From assembly GCF_010435915.1 (NCBI RefSeq), contig NZ_JAAFZH010000011.1, forward strand, positions 1 to 64,000: 64,000 nucleotides of DNA, in the 5' to 3' direction. Origin of the DNA: Spirosoma terrae. GTDB taxonomy: Bacteria > Bacteroidota > Bacteroidia > Cytophagales > Spirosomataceae. The position numbers and the translations under genes were made by a program. Of this stretch, positions 9,464-18,487 are shown piece by piece (positions within the stretch are counted from its first letter, which is position 1; every line of letters starts with the position of its first letter). The notes under the pieces were generated by a model. It did no database searches. It had not been told where the DNA came from and was given only the letters and a program-made list of their open reading frames with translations.

Positions 9464-11845
9464 ATGATACGCATTTGTTCACTCATTGGCCTGCTTTGTC
9501 TGCTCATTAATCAGACATTTGCGCAGTCGCTAAGTAAACAAGCTGATCGGCAATTTGACCAGCTTGCCTATGCTCAGGCTGTAGATCTCTACGAAAAAGC
9601 GCTAACAGGGGCTGGGTCGATGTCGGAAGCTGAACGGAAAGCCGCAAAAGTTAAACTTGGCTATAGTTACCATCAGATGCATGATACAAAAAATGCTGAA
9701 CGGGTTTACCGTGATCTGATCCAGGAAGGTGATTTACCCAATGAATACGCGCAAAGTTATTTGTACTATGCTCAGGCGCTTGCCAGCAATGGAAAGTACA
9801 AAGAGTCGCAGCAGGTGTACGAAAAATATAACAAGGTTCAGAACGATGATCGCCGTGGGCCTAAATTTTCAACGTTATACCGCGATGTTACGCCACTTAC
9901 CCGTAATGCCGATAGCTACCAGATTGAGTTTCTGAAGCTGAATACCAAGAAGGCGGAGTTTAGCCCGATGCTCTATAAAGGAGGGCTTGTGTTTGTCTCA
10001 ACCGGAGAACCCAATGGGATCAAACGAGTCTTTAAGTGGAATACTACGCCTTTCTTAGACCTCTATTATTTGCCCGAAGAAAAAGAATTGCGGGCAACGG
10101 CTGCGCGAGTGGGCGGATCTGCTCCTAAAAAGAAGGTGCAGAAAACAAATTTAATCCGCCCATTAGGCAGCGATGATTATACGGCTCCAACGGCAAACGA
10201 TACCCGTACTGTAGGTTTTTACGGTATCAATAACATTAACGCGGGCTCTGACTATAGTGAAGAAGCCGTTAGTGAATCGGACCGCTTTAGTCAGTCATTA
10301 AATACCAAATACCACGAAGGGCCTGCTACGTTTACCAAAGATGGAAGCCGGATTATTTTCACCCGAAATAACTACAATGATGGTAAGTTCCGAAAAAGTA
10401 GTGACGGCGTCAATAAACTGAAACTCTATACGGCTACTCAATCCAAGGGTTACTGGAGTAGTTCCGAAGAATTGCCGTTCAATAGTGATGAGTATTCGAC
10501 CGGGCACCCGGCACTGTCGCCCGATGATAAGCTTCTTTATTTTGTTTCGGACCGCCCCGGCGGATTCGGTGGAACGGATCTTTATGTCGCTAAATGGGAT
10601 GCTGGGAAGTGGGGCGAACCCATTAATCTGGGTAAAGAAGTGAATACGAAGGGCAATGAGATGTTCCCTTTCGTGGACGAAAAAGGGAATTTATACATTG
10701 CGTCAGATGGGCAGGCTGGCCTGGGCGGACTGGATATGTTTTACGTACAGCTTACGGAAGATGGCATGCATAGTAAGGGAATCCGTAACCTGGGCGAACC
10801 GCTGAACTCACCTCAGGACGATTTTGGTATCGTAACCGACGCTGAGCGCAAAGCTGGTTATTTCAGCAGCAATCGGAAAAACGGTGGTGCCGATGACGAT
10901 GTGTATCGTTTTACACGAGTTGGCTCTATCTATCCATGTCGTGAATTAACTATCAGCGTTTTTGATGCTGAGTCTAAGGAACCCCTGGCCAATACGTCGG
11001 TAGCGGTTGAAAACGTGGTAAAACGTAACGATAAGCAGGTAAAGACTGATGCTGAAGGATTGATGAAGATCTGTCTGGACGAAGATAGTGAGTTCAAGTT
11101 CGTCGCTAGTCGGGAAGGCTATATTGACAATAAAATTGGGTTTTCTACAAAAGACTTCTCCGATGATCAACCCTCTCGTCTGGAAATTCCATTAACCAAA
11201 CCTAAAGAGGAGCCTAAGCCTACTATAACAACCAATAAACTCCGTGGTATCGTTACGACCCAGAAAGATAAAAAGCCAATTCCGGGCGTAAAAGTTGTTC
11301 TTGTAAACGGATGTGACGGTACGTCGCAGGAAACCATTACGGGAGCTGATGGTAGTTATGAATTTACGGTACAATCCGGTTGTGATTATACGCTCGAAGC
11401 CATGAAAGACAACATGGGAACTACGGGTGGACGTATCAATAAAGATGGAACCGGATCGCCGGATTTGACGATGTTCAAGAAAGGTGACGTAATCAAGATC
11501 GATAACATTTATTACGACCTGAATAAGTCGGCAATCCGTCCCGATGCTGCGCTGGAGCTTGACAAAGTAGTTGAACTGATGAAAAAATATCCGGCCATGA
11601 AAATTGAGATGCGCTCTCATACCGATAGCCGGGCGTCTGCTACGTATAACAAGACATTATCGAGTAATCGGGCCAAAGCCGCTGTTACGTATTTGAGTAA
11701 AAAAGGCATTTCATCCAAGCGGATGATTGCGAAAGGTTATGGCGAAAGTGCGCTGCTGAACAAGTGTAAAGACGGAGTGAATTGCCCAGAAGAAGATCAT
11801 CAGCAAAACCGTCGGACAGAAATTAAAATACTGACCCTGGAATAG
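9464..11845 (+). CDS. PorE-like OmpA family protein (TPR, beta-propeller, carboxypeptidase-regulatory, OmpA-C)
   Basis: 793 residues from the ATG at 9464, chosen because it opens straight into a signal peptide (MIRICSLIGLLCLLINQTFA); an upstream in-frame TTG at 9419 is less likely. Order of parts: TPR-like helices about 20-150; PD40/WD40-like blades about 165-490 (HPALSPDDKLLYFVSDRPGG); carboxypeptidase-regulatory-like beta domains about 500-570 and 600-665; OmpA C-terminal peptidoglycan-binding domain about 680-793 (YYDLNKSAIRPDA, SHTDSRAS, SSNRAKAA, NRRTEI). This is the architecture of PorE, the T9SS periplasmic protein that ties the outer-membrane machinery to peptidoglycan. Here it lies between two PorP/SprF genes behind a type B substrate, so it may be a locus-specific anchoring subunit rather than the core PorE. 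Confidence 0.88.
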   Translation: MIRICSLIGLLCLLINQTFAQSLSKQADRQFDQLAYAQAVDLYEKALTGAGSMSEAERKAAKVKLGYSYHQMHDTKNAERVYRDLIQEGDLPNEYAQSYLYYAQALASNGKYKESQQVYEKYNKVQNDDRRGPKFSTLYRDVTPLTRNADSYQIEFLKLNTKKAEFSPMLYKGGLVFVSTGEPNGIKRVFKWNTTPFLDLYYLPEEKELRATAARVGGSAPKKKVQKTNLIRPLGSDDYTAPTANDTRTVGFYGINNINAGSDYSEEAVSESDRFSQSLNTKYHEGPATFTKDGSRIIFTRNNYNDGKFRKSSDGVNKLKLYTATQSKGYWSSSEELPFNSDEYSTGHPALSPDDKLLYFVSDRPGGFGGTDLYVAKWDAGKWGEPINLGKEVNTKGNEMFPFVDEKGNLYIASDGQAGLGGLDMFYVQLTEDGMHSKGIRNLGEPLNSPQDDFGIVTDAERKAGYFSSNRKNGGADDDVYRFTRVGSIYPCRELTISVFDAESKEPLANTSVAVENVVKRNDKQVKTDAEGLMKICLDEDSEFKFVASREGYIDNKIGFSTKDFSDDQPSRLEIPLTKPKEEPKPTITTNKLRGIVTTQKDKKPIPGVKVVLVNGCDGTSQETITGADGSYEFTVQSGCDYTLEAMKDNMGTTGGRINKDGTGSPDLTMFKKGDVIKIDNIYYDLNKSAIRPDAALELDKVVELMKKYPAMKIEMRSHTDSRASATYNKTLSSNRAKAAVTYLSKKGISSKRMIAKGYGESALLNKCKDGVNCPEEDHQQNRRTEIKILTLE

Positions 11846-11858
11846 TATCAGGAATGTT

Positions 11859-11914
11859 ACGTTTAACAAATCGGCCCTGTTCAACTAATTGAGCAGGGCC
11901 GATTTGTTAAACGT
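11859..11914 (+). terminator. Long hairpin terminator after the PorE-like gene
   Basis: An inverted repeat of about 21 bp begins 14 nt after the stop (left arm 11859-11879, right arm ending 11914), with a small AT loop. The T run is weak and delayed (GGTTTTT at about 11921-11927). It separates the PorE-like gene from the second PorP/SprF gene. Confidence 0.6.
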
Positions 11915-11970
11915 AGATTAGGTTTTTAGTCTAAAACACCGCAATTTGACCCTCTATTCCTCAACGCCGT

Positions 11971-12885
11971 ATGCTTATTCGTTTGTGTTACAGAGTTACA
12001 TTTCTCGTTAGTGCTTTCCTTGTGTTTGTGGTACGTCCTTCTCTGGCGCAGCGCGAAGTATTTTATTCTCAATATCTGGTTAATCCACTAAGCATTAATC
12101 CGGCTTATGCCGGAAGCAGGGAGTCATTTCATCTAAGCGCTTTTTTGCGCCGGAAGTGGATTTCGGCCCGAGCTGCTCCTGTAACACAAAGCGTATCGGC
12201 AGACGGCTCCATTTCGCACGGACAAATTGGTCTCGGTTTTCAGGCACTGAATGATCGCATGGGCTTATTGGCGGCAACCGGAGTCTACGGAAGCGTAGCG
12301 TATCGATTTAATTTACCGGCACTAGCCAAACTGTCGATTGGGGTACAGGGTGGCGTAAACGTATTGCCGGTCTATGATTTCACAAGCGCGTCGAGTCTGA
12401 ACCGAGCCGTGGGTAGTTTCGGAGTGGGTATTTATTATCAGGCAGAACATTTTTTTGGAGGCCTATCCATGCCGGAAGTGATATCCAGAGGAGTGAACCT
12501 GGCTGGCCAATCCTTTTATCCGGCTGTGCGTCCAATTATGCTCAATGCCGGAACAAAAATTGAGATTGATGAAGGAACGATATTTATCCCGTCGGTTCTG
12601 GTCTCTAAAATTGAAGGACGGCCTTTGGGCGTTGATGTGAATGCCCGGATCTGGTTTGGTGAAGAGTTTGGCCTTGGTGCATCTTATCGCTACAATAGCC
12701 CCGGACTGATTCAAACCAATTATTTGCAGGCTCTTGCCGAGTATCAGCTAACCAAGTCAATACGATTAGGGTATATCTTCAATTCGAAAACCCCCGAAAG
12801 TCCGTTATCCAATCAGTTCTATGAAAAAAGCGTTCATGAGATCATGTTTCGCTTTTCGCCGGGTGTTCTTAACTTTTCATACTAA
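11971..12885 (+). CDS. PorP/SprF family type IX secretion membrane protein (second copy)
   Basis: 304 residues with a signal peptide (core TFLVSAFLVFVV, cleavage near SLAQ) and the family signature FYSQYLVNPLSINPAYAGSR, then a beta-barrel-like region ending with HEIMFRFSPGVLNFSY. It is clearly paralogous to the 8298-9275 protein but much diverged. It is separated from the PorE-like gene by a hairpin, so it may have its own promoter. By family knowledge it acts in the outer membrane in secretion or surface anchoring of type B T9SS cargo. No second cargo gene is visible downstream, so its client is unknown. Confidence 0.9.
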   Translation: MLIRLCYRVTFLVSAFLVFVVRPSLAQREVFYSQYLVNPLSINPAYAGSRESFHLSAFLRRKWISARAAPVTQSVSADGSISHGQIGLGFQALNDRMGLLAATGVYGSVAYRFNLPALAKLSIGVQGGVNVLPVYDFTSASSLNRAVGSFGVGIYYQAEHFFGGLSMPEVISRGVNLAGQSFYPAVRPIMLNAGTKIEIDEGTIFIPSVLVSKIEGRPLGVDVNARIWFGEEFGLGASYRYNSPGLIQTNYLQALAEYQLTKSIRLGYIFNSKTPESPLSNQFYEKSVHEIMFRFSPGVLNFSY

Positions 12886-12908
12886 TCCTACTATTGAGAT
12901 AGTAGGAT
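12885..12908 (+). terminator. Short hairpin after second PorP gene
   Basis: A perfect 9-bp stem (12885-12893 with 12900-12908) with a 6-nt loop overlaps the last base of the stop codon. There is no U tract, so termination is uncertain. Confidence 0.35.
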
Positions 12909-13015
12909 GTATACGACGGGCAGAATGAATATTTATTAATTTTAAGGTAACTTCGTAGCGTACAATGTAATCAAACGCCCACTTGAAACCGCAGGAAGAG
13001 TTTTCCAAAGCCGAA

Positions 13016-14095
13016 ATGTTCCGCTACCTGACGGCAGACAGTCGTATGGTTAGTCAACAAACAATTCAGAACTTGTACATACCCAGCGACCTTGACCGTG
13101 AATTTCCGATGGCTCCTCACTTCGTGCAGGCTTTCGGAAGTTACCCCAATTATCTTCATTTTAATGATGATTTCAAACCTTCGGCCCGAGATCTGCTCGT
13201 TGAGAGAGGTTTTAATCTGATCAACACGTCAACCCGTGTAAACGATGAGGGCTGGCATACCGTTGAGCGGATCTATCAGCACAGTGATGGTATTGTGCTA
13301 AAGGCTGAATTTGTTGGCGATCGTTTCTTTCGGCTATACGGTTTTTATCGGGACGAAGAGTCTGCCAAAACGCTGTTAGCGGGTTTTCAGGATCATAAAT
13401 ACGTTCATGAAGATAATCAGACGCACATTTATCTAATCCAAAGCGGATTGGGCGGGCTACATACGGAACGCGTTGATATTGTACCTCCCGACATTAATCT
13501 GGAGTTACATTATAATGATGATTTCCTACCTGTTCATGACCGGTTGGTGAGCTTGCTGGCGCAACCCAAAAGCAAAGGGTTGATTCTTTTACACGGCGAA
13601 CCTGGTACGGGCAAAACAACCTATATCAAGCACCTCAGCTCGTTGGTCAAAAAGGATATGCTGATTTTGCCTCCTTACATGACCAACTACCTTACCTCGC
13701 CGGAAATCATACCGTTTCTGCTGGACAACAAAGATTCTGTACTCATTATTGAGGATGCGGAACGCATTTTGCAGGCACGCGAAGCCGGGGGCGATACCAA
13801 TAGCGTTTCGAATATCCTGAATCTGACCGATGGGCTCCTGGCCGATTGTATGCACATTCAGGTCATTGCTACGTTCAATGCCAGCAAGCACTTATTGGAT
13901 AAGGCGTTGCTGAGAAAAGGCCGATTGATGGTTGATTATGCATTTGGGAAGCTTGCCCCACCTAAAGCGAATGAATTATTAACGCATTTAGGCATGGACT
14001 ATCGAACCAAAGAGCCAATGACGCTGGCTGATATTTTCAATATGGACGAACAAACCGTGTCGGGCGAGCGCCAGGAGATGAAGATGGGATTTTAG
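13016..14095 (+). CDS. AAA family ATPase
   Basis: 359 residues from the ATG at 13016; an in-frame TTG at 12983 would add 11 residues, and I cannot decide between them. The N-terminal half (about 1-180) is not recognised. The C-terminal half is an AAA module: Walker A GEPGTGKTT near 194-202, Walker B SVLIIEDAER near 241-250, a sensor-1-like stretch VIATFNAS, and a basic LLRKGRLMVDYAF segment like the arginine-finger region of Bcs1/FtsH-type AAA proteins. No membrane segment is visible, so it is probably a cytoplasmic remodelling ATPase with an unknown substrate. It is convergent with the iron-permease gene, with 16 nt between stops. Confidence 0.85.
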   Translation: MFRYLTADSRMVSQQTIQNLYIPSDLDREFPMAPHFVQAFGSYPNYLHFNDDFKPSARDLLVERGFNLINTSTRVNDEGWHTVERIYQHSDGIVLKAEFVGDRFFRLYGFYRDEESAKTLLAGFQDHKYVHEDNQTHIYLIQSGLGGLHTERVDIVPPDINLELHYNDDFLPVHDRLVSLLAQPKSKGLILLHGEPGTGKTTYIKHLSSLVKKDMLILPPYMTNYLTSPEIIPFLLDNKDSVLIIEDAERILQAREAGGDTNSVSNILNLTDGLLADCMHIQVIATFNASKHLLDKALLRKGRLMVDYAFGKLAPPKANELLTHLGMDYRTKEPMTLADIFNMDEQTVSGERQEMKMGF

Positions 14096-14111
14096 ACTGG
14101 AGTTTACGCGT

Positions 14112-14618
14112 TTATAAGTTAGCTTTTTTCTGCTCCTGCTTTTCTCTTTTGCGCTCCTGTTGCCGTTTTTCCAGATCTTCCTGTTTGTCTTCGTGAATTT
14201 CTTCGGCTTCCTCAATAGAATGAGATTCAGATAGGCTTGATTCTGCTTTAGCTCGTTCGGCCAGAACGCCAAAAAACTGGTGTAGGGCGTGAAGTTCTGC
14301 TTCTGTTAGATCTTCTACGTTTAACAGCCGATTACTGGCTTTTCTGTTTACGGCTATTAACTCATTGAGTTTTATTTGCATAGCCAGCGAATCCTTATTC
14401 TGCGATTTCTGAATAAGAAATACCATCAGGAACGTAATAATCGTAGTGCCAGTGTTGATGACCAACTGCCACGTATCAGAATAACCGAATATAGGCCCCG
14501 TTACAATCCAGATCAGTACGGTTAAAAGGGCAAGTAAAAAGGCGGTTGAAGACCCTGTAGCCTGCGTAGCGCGTGAGGCAAACTTTTCAAAAAAACGGGT
14601 CGATTTACTGGTATGCAT
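14112..14618 (-). CDS. Low affinity iron permease family protein
   Basis: 168 residues. Two membrane segments are visible: about 24-41 (FLLALLTVLIWIVTGPIFG) and about 51-68 (LVINTGTTIITFLMVFLIQ), followed by QNKDSLAMQIKLNELI, a stretch typical of the Fe_permease (PF04120-type) family. The C-terminal 40 residues are a highly charged Glu/Lys/Arg tail likely to form a coiled coil. The biochemical role of bacterial members is poorly established, so iron transport is a family label rather than a demonstrated function. A TAnnTTTG promoter match lies 28 nt upstream. Confidence 0.8.
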   Translation of the reverse strand: MHTSKSTRFFEKFASRATQATGSSTAFLLALLTVLIWIVTGPIFGYSDTWQLVINTGTTIITFLMVFLIQKSQNKDSLAMQIKLNELIAVNRKASNRLLNVEDLTEAELHALHQFFGVLAERAKAESSLSESHSIEEAEEIHEDKQEDLEKRQQERKREKQEQKKANL

Positions 14619-14645
14619 CCGATGATCAATCTACGTGTTACGTAA

Positions 14646-14653
14646 CAAACGTA
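14646..14653 (-). promoter_or_regulatory. Putative Bacteroidota -7 promoter element
   Basis: TACGTTTG on the minus strand matches the TAnnTTTG consensus exactly. Transcription would start near 14639, giving a leader of about 20 nt for the iron-permease-family gene. No clear -33 TTG was found. Confidence 0.4.
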
Positions 14654-14734
14654 CCTTCCTTAAACGAGATCTAGTCTGATTTGTGAGATTAAATGTTTTT
14701 AATATGATGAAACGTAGTTGTTCGTCTGGGGCGG

Positions 14735-15670
14735 CTATCGAGCTGAGTCGGTTATAATGTTTTGTTCCTGCAAAAAAGACTGTCTATACGTAGCGGCTGT
14801 TGTCTGCTTTTGTTCCTCAGATCGGCTGGGATTAATAGCGGTCAAAAGCCGTTCATTATTGGTGATAATTTGCTCCAGTAAAACCTGATCTCTTGTCGTA
14901 ACGGCCCGATTAAAATCACGGCTAATCACCCGTTGTTGGGCCTCTGTGACTACCGTCAACAGATCGGAGGGTAAGTATAGCCGACGCCTGATAAGAAAAT
15001 CAAAGGCTTTAGAGGTTGAAGACTGGATCATTTCGGCTGTAAAAGCGATGCTTTCCGGCTGAGAAAGCTCCGGTTCTGATAGTGCATCCAGATAAGCATC
15101 CAGTACGTCAGAAAGAGGTCGGTTCAGTTCCTGGCGTGTTTTCAGATACTTTTTTAGAAAAGCCGCATCGCGTCGTCCTTTGGCGTACTCTTTATCGCCT
15201 TTAGCCAATGTGGGTTTCATCGGTGATAAAGCCAGTACGTGGTCTGCCAGATCAATCATCGCTTTTACCCCACCGTAGCCCACCGACCGATGGACTAAAG
15301 CGCCTGTAGGAGATAGGTAGAGACCAGTGGGATAACTGGCTACGGCATACTGTTTGGCTATTGCCAAGCCTTCACCTTTTTCAGCATCGAGTTGATAGTT
15401 AATGAAGTGCGTATTGAATTTGGTGCCTAATACCGGACTAGGAAATGCTTCTCTGGCCATCCGTCGGCAGGGAGGGCACCAGGTTGTATAGATATCCAGA
15501 AAGATCGGTTTGTTTTGTCGTCGGGCTTCCGCTAAAACATCTTTCCAGGAGCCTCTGAAAAATGTAATCCCCTCCGGGCTCGTTGCGGCAGGAGCAACAG
15601 ACCTGGCAGATAAACTGAAACTGGCAACTAGTAGTAAACTGAGGGCCAGGTGCGCAAAGAATGTGTTCAT
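14735..15670 (-). CDS. Secreted thioredoxin-fold protein
   Basis: 311 residues. A signal peptide (core LALSLLLVASFSLSA, cleavage near residue 24-30) precedes a thioredoxin-like domain with the redox motif TTWCPPCRRMA (Cys65, Cys68) in the context PIFLDIYTTWC, as in the thioredoxin_7/DsbD-gamma group. It continues with YQLDAEKGEGLAIAKQY and YPTGLYLSP, the cis-Pro region. The about 150-residue C-terminal part is helical and unassigned. It is expected to act in the periplasm as a thiol-disulfide reductase or oxidase. No disulfide partner gene is adjacent. A TAnnTTTG match lies 45 nt upstream of the start. Confidence 0.88.
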   Translation of the reverse strand: MNTFFAHLALSLLLVASFSLSARSVAPAATSPEGITFFRGSWKDVLAEARRQNKPIFLDIYTTWCPPCRRMAREAFPSPVLGTKFNTHFINYQLDAEKGEGLAIAKQYAVASYPTGLYLSPTGALVHRSVGYGGVKAMIDLADHVLALSPMKPTLAKGDKEYAKGRRDAAFLKKYLKTRQELNRPLSDVLDAYLDALSEPELSQPESIAFTAEMIQSSTSKAFDFLIRRRLYLPSDLLTVVTEAQQRVISRDFNRAVTTRDQVLLEQIITNNERLLTAINPSRSEEQKQTTAATYRQSFLQEQNIITDSAR

Positions 15671-15714
15671 GAAGACAGGAAAACCGAATGGTAACGTAGC
15701 AAGCGACAGGTAGT

Positions 15715-15722
15715 CAAATGTA
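15715..15722 (-). promoter_or_regulatory. Putative -7 promoter element of the thioredoxin gene
   Basis: The minus strand reads TACATTTG, an exact TAnnTTTG match; the start codon is at 15670, so the leader would be about 38 nt. No convincing -33 element is present. Confidence 0.4.
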
Positions 15723-15815
15723 CATATTATTCCAGCAAGTAGTGGCAGAATCGACTGCTGGGAAGCGGCACCACCACAATGAACTAATATTGGATAGCAC
15801 TTGTATTTTTTGTAT

Positions 15816-17684
15816 ATGGCAAAAACTGTAACTTCTCATGCTAACTCCTCTGATAATAAGGAGCAAATAAGCTGGCGTGAACGTTTTGCCGCACTGGGTA
15901 ATTTGCCTGCTTTTTTCAGGCTGGTCTGGGAAACATCGCCCGGACTTTTTCTGGGAAATGCAGCGTTACGTCTGATAAGAGCGGCAATACCGGCGGCCAC
16001 GCTTTACGTTGGTAAACTGATCATCGATCAGGTTGTTTTATTGACAAAACAGTCGGGTGGAACAAACCCTGATAGCGATATAGTAAATTATCTCTGGTGG
16101 CTTGTTGCCGCTGAGTTTGGATTGGCAATTCTGTCAACAACGATTGGCAGGGCCGTGTCGCTCATGGACAGTTTACTGGGCGATTTATTTGCTAATAAGA
16201 CGTCGGTCAGGTTAATGGAGCACGCTGCTTCGCTTGATCTGGAACAATTTGAAGATCCTACCTTTTACGATAAACTAGAACGGGCTCGTCGGCAAACTAC
16301 GGGCCGAACGGTGTTGTTATCGGGCGTATTTGGCCAGGTTCAGGAACTGATTTCGGTGGGTTTTCTGGCGGCTGGTTTAGCCGTCTACAATCCCTGGTTA
16401 TTGCTGCTGATTCTGGTGGCTGTAACTCCTTCGTTTATTGGTGATAACTATTTTAACCAGCGTAGTTACTCCCTCTCCCGATCATGGACGCCCGAACGCC
16501 GGGAACTTGACTATTTACGGTATGTAGGAGCCAGCGATGAGACGGCTAAAGAAGTCAAAATCTTTGGTCTTTCTGATTTCCTGATTGATCGTTTTCGAAG
16601 CCTTTCCTGGGATTATTTTCAGAAAAACCGGGCCCTAGCGATTAGCCGGGCGAGTTGGGGAACCTTACTGACGGGTTTAGGTACGGCTGGTTATTACGGG
16701 GCTTACGTCTGGATTGTCATGCGTGCTATTCACGGCCAGATTTCGCTGGGTGATTTAACGTTCCTGGCTGGTTCGTTCCGGCAGGTGCGGTCTTCGTTGG
16801 AAGGAATATTGTTACAGTTGAGTAGCCTGACCCAGGAAGCCGTTTATCTGCAGGATCTGTTCGACTATTTTTCGATTCAACCACTAATTCACTCTCCTCG
16901 TACTGCCCGGCCATTCCCCAGCCCTATTCGGGAAGGATTCGTGTTCGAGAATGTTGGTTTTAAGTACGCTAATAATACGGAGCGATGGGCGTTACGTAAC
17001 CTGTCCTTTACCTTACAGGCGGGCGAAAAACTGGCGCTGGTTGGGGAAAATGGCGCGGGTAAAACAACGCTCGTCAAGTTATTGGCTCGTCTCTACGACC
17101 CTACCGAAGGACGTATCTTACTGGATGGCTACGATCTTAAAGAGTATGATCTGATGGAGCTTCGACGTAACATCGGCGTTATTTTCCAGGATTATACCCG
17201 TTTCAAGATGTCGGCGGGCGTTAACATTGCGGTTGGTGATATCGACGAACGTACTAATCAACCACGTATCGAAACGTCGGCTCAACGCAGTCTGGCCGAT
17301 TCGGTTATCGCCAAACTAGCTGATGGCTACAACCAACAGTTAGGCCGTTCATTCAATAAGGGGGTAGAACTGTCGGGAGGGGAGTGGCAAAAAGTGGCTC
17401 TTGGACGAGCTTACATGCGCGATGCTCAGTTGATCATTCTCGATGAACCAACGGCAGCCCTCGATGCCCGTGCGGAATATGAGGTATTTCAGCGATTTGC
17501 TAAACTAACGGAAGGTCGATCGTCGGTTATTATTTCACACCGATTCAGTACGGTACGTATGGCTGATCGTATTCTGGTTCTCGAAAACGGTACGTTGCTT
17601 GAAATCGGTTCCCATTACGAGTTACTGGAAAAGGATGGTCGATACGCTGAGTTATTTGGACTACAGGCCAGAGGATACCAATAG
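15816..17684 (+). CDS. ABC transporter, fused permease and ATP-binding protein (exporter type)
   Basis: 622 residues from the ATG at 15816; an in-frame TTG at 15801 adds five residues. The N-terminal part (about 25-340) carries about six hydrophobic segments, forming an exporter transmembrane domain. The C-terminal nucleotide-binding domain has Walker A VGENGAGKTTLVKLL (near 410), Q-loop VIFQDYTRF, ABC signature ELSGGEWQKVALGRA (near 517), Walker B LIILDEPTAALD (near 540) and switch His IISHRFSTVR. This is a half-transporter that would work as a homodimer. The substrate cannot be told from sequence (drug, lipid and peptide are all possible). It is monocistronic in appearance. Confidence 0.92.
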   Translation: MAKTVTSHANSSDNKEQISWRERFAALGNLPAFFRLVWETSPGLFLGNAALRLIRAAIPAATLYVGKLIIDQVVLLTKQSGGTNPDSDIVNYLWWLVAAEFGLAILSTTIGRAVSLMDSLLGDLFANKTSVRLMEHAASLDLEQFEDPTFYDKLERARRQTTGRTVLLSGVFGQVQELISVGFLAAGLAVYNPWLLLLILVAVTPSFIGDNYFNQRSYSLSRSWTPERRELDYLRYVGASDETAKEVKIFGLSDFLIDRFRSLSWDYFQKNRALAISRASWGTLLTGLGTAGYYGAYVWIVMRAIHGQISLGDLTFLAGSFRQVRSSLEGILLQLSSLTQEAVYLQDLFDYFSIQPLIHSPRTARPFPSPIREGFVFENVGFKYANNTERWALRNLSFTLQAGEKLALVGENGAGKTTLVKLLARLYDPTEGRILLDGYDLKEYDLMELRRNIGVIFQDYTRFKMSAGVNIAVGDIDERTNQPRIETSAQRSLADSVIAKLADGYNQQLGRSFNKGVELSGGEWQKVALGRAYMRDAQLIILDEPTAALDARAEYEVFQRFAKLTEGRSSVIISHRFSTVRMADRILVLENGTLLEIGSHYELLEKDGRYAELFGLQARGYQ

Positions 17685-17705
17685 ACCGACGAGTAATACT
17701 TTACT

Positions 17706-17713
17706 ACATTCGC
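17706..17713 (+). promoter_or_regulatory. Weak -7-like element upstream of secreted hypothetical gene
   Basis: TACATTCG differs from TAnnTTTG at one base and lies 26 nt before the ATG at 17739. Low confidence. Confidence 0.2.
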
Positions 17714-17738
17714 CTTACCTCATAAATCCTTATTCCGT

Positions 17739-18347
17739 ATGAAAGCCTTATCCGTCTTTTTAGGAGTGTCGCTCACCGCAACGAGTGTACTGGCGCAAAC
17801 TCCCGTAATTCCATCAGCAGACGTACAGATTAAAACCGCTGTATTGGCTGCTCCAACTGAGAAACGCGATGGCGCTACTGTGTATGGCTATTCAGCCAAA
17901 AACGAATTTGTTGTGCTACGTAAGGGAACGAATGAATTCGTGTGCCTTGCCGACGATCCGGCTCAGAAAGGCTTAAGCGTATCCTGTTACCATAAAGACC
18001 TGGACCCATTTATGGAACGGGGGCGGGTGTTGAAGAGAGAAGGTAAAAAACCCGGCGAAATTCTGACGATTCGTGAGCAGGAAGTCAAAAGTAAAAAGCT
18101 CATGATGCCTACACATCCGTCATCTTTGTTTGCCTTTTCGGCTTCCGACGAGAATTACAACCCATCTACTGGCGATGTGAAGGATGGTTCTTTACGCTAT
18201 GTAGTCTATATTCCTTATGCAACGGCCGAAAGTACGGGGCTGCCAACTAGACCTGAGGCTCCGGGTATGCCCTGGATAATGGACCCCGGTACCCATCGGG
18301 CTCATATTATGATTAATCCGCCCGTATCAACAACGGCCCATCATTGA
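17739..18347 (+). CDS. Secreted protein of unknown function
   Basis: 202 residues with a clear signal peptide (MKALSVFLGVSLTATSVLAQ). The mature part contains a short beta-rich stretch (GYSAKNEFVVLRKGTNEFVCLAD) with two Cys residues (VCLADD, VSCYHK) that could pair, then a charged region and a conserved-looking C-terminal block (YVVYIPYATAESTG, PGTHRAHIMI). I do not recognise the family. It reads like a periplasmic or extracellular protein. It is flanked by an exporter gene and a DUF5723 gene on the same strand, but the spacing (54 and 140 nt) does not establish an operon. Confidence 0.75.
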   Translation: MKALSVFLGVSLTATSVLAQTPVIPSADVQIKTAVLAAPTEKRDGATVYGYSAKNEFVVLRKGTNEFVCLADDPAQKGLSVSCYHKDLDPFMERGRVLKREGKKPGEILTIREQEVKSKKLMMPTHPSSLFAFSASDENYNPSTGDVKDGSLRYVVYIPYATAESTGLPTRPEAPGMPWIMDPGTHRAHIMINPPVSTTAHH

Positions 18348-18435
18348 TCCCGGTGAAAGGGCATGCTACGTTATGTTAGTGTGCCCTGACGTTTTGAGTA
18401 GATTTAACCGTGTGCTAAAAGCTTGGCGATGGGTG

Positions 18436-18466
18436 TTGGATAGTGTGTACAGTTTTAGCATTTTTG
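18436..18466 (+). promoter_or_regulatory. Putative promoter (-33 TTG, -7 CATTTTTG) of the DUF5723 gene
   Basis: TTG at 18436-18438, a 20-nt spacer and CATTTTTG at 18459-18466 resemble the Bacteroidota TTG/TAnnTTTG promoter with one mismatch. The ATG at 18488 would have a leader of about 15 nt, which supports that start. Confidence 0.35.
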
Positions 18467-18487
18467 CTGGAATCTCACCCCGCCGTT

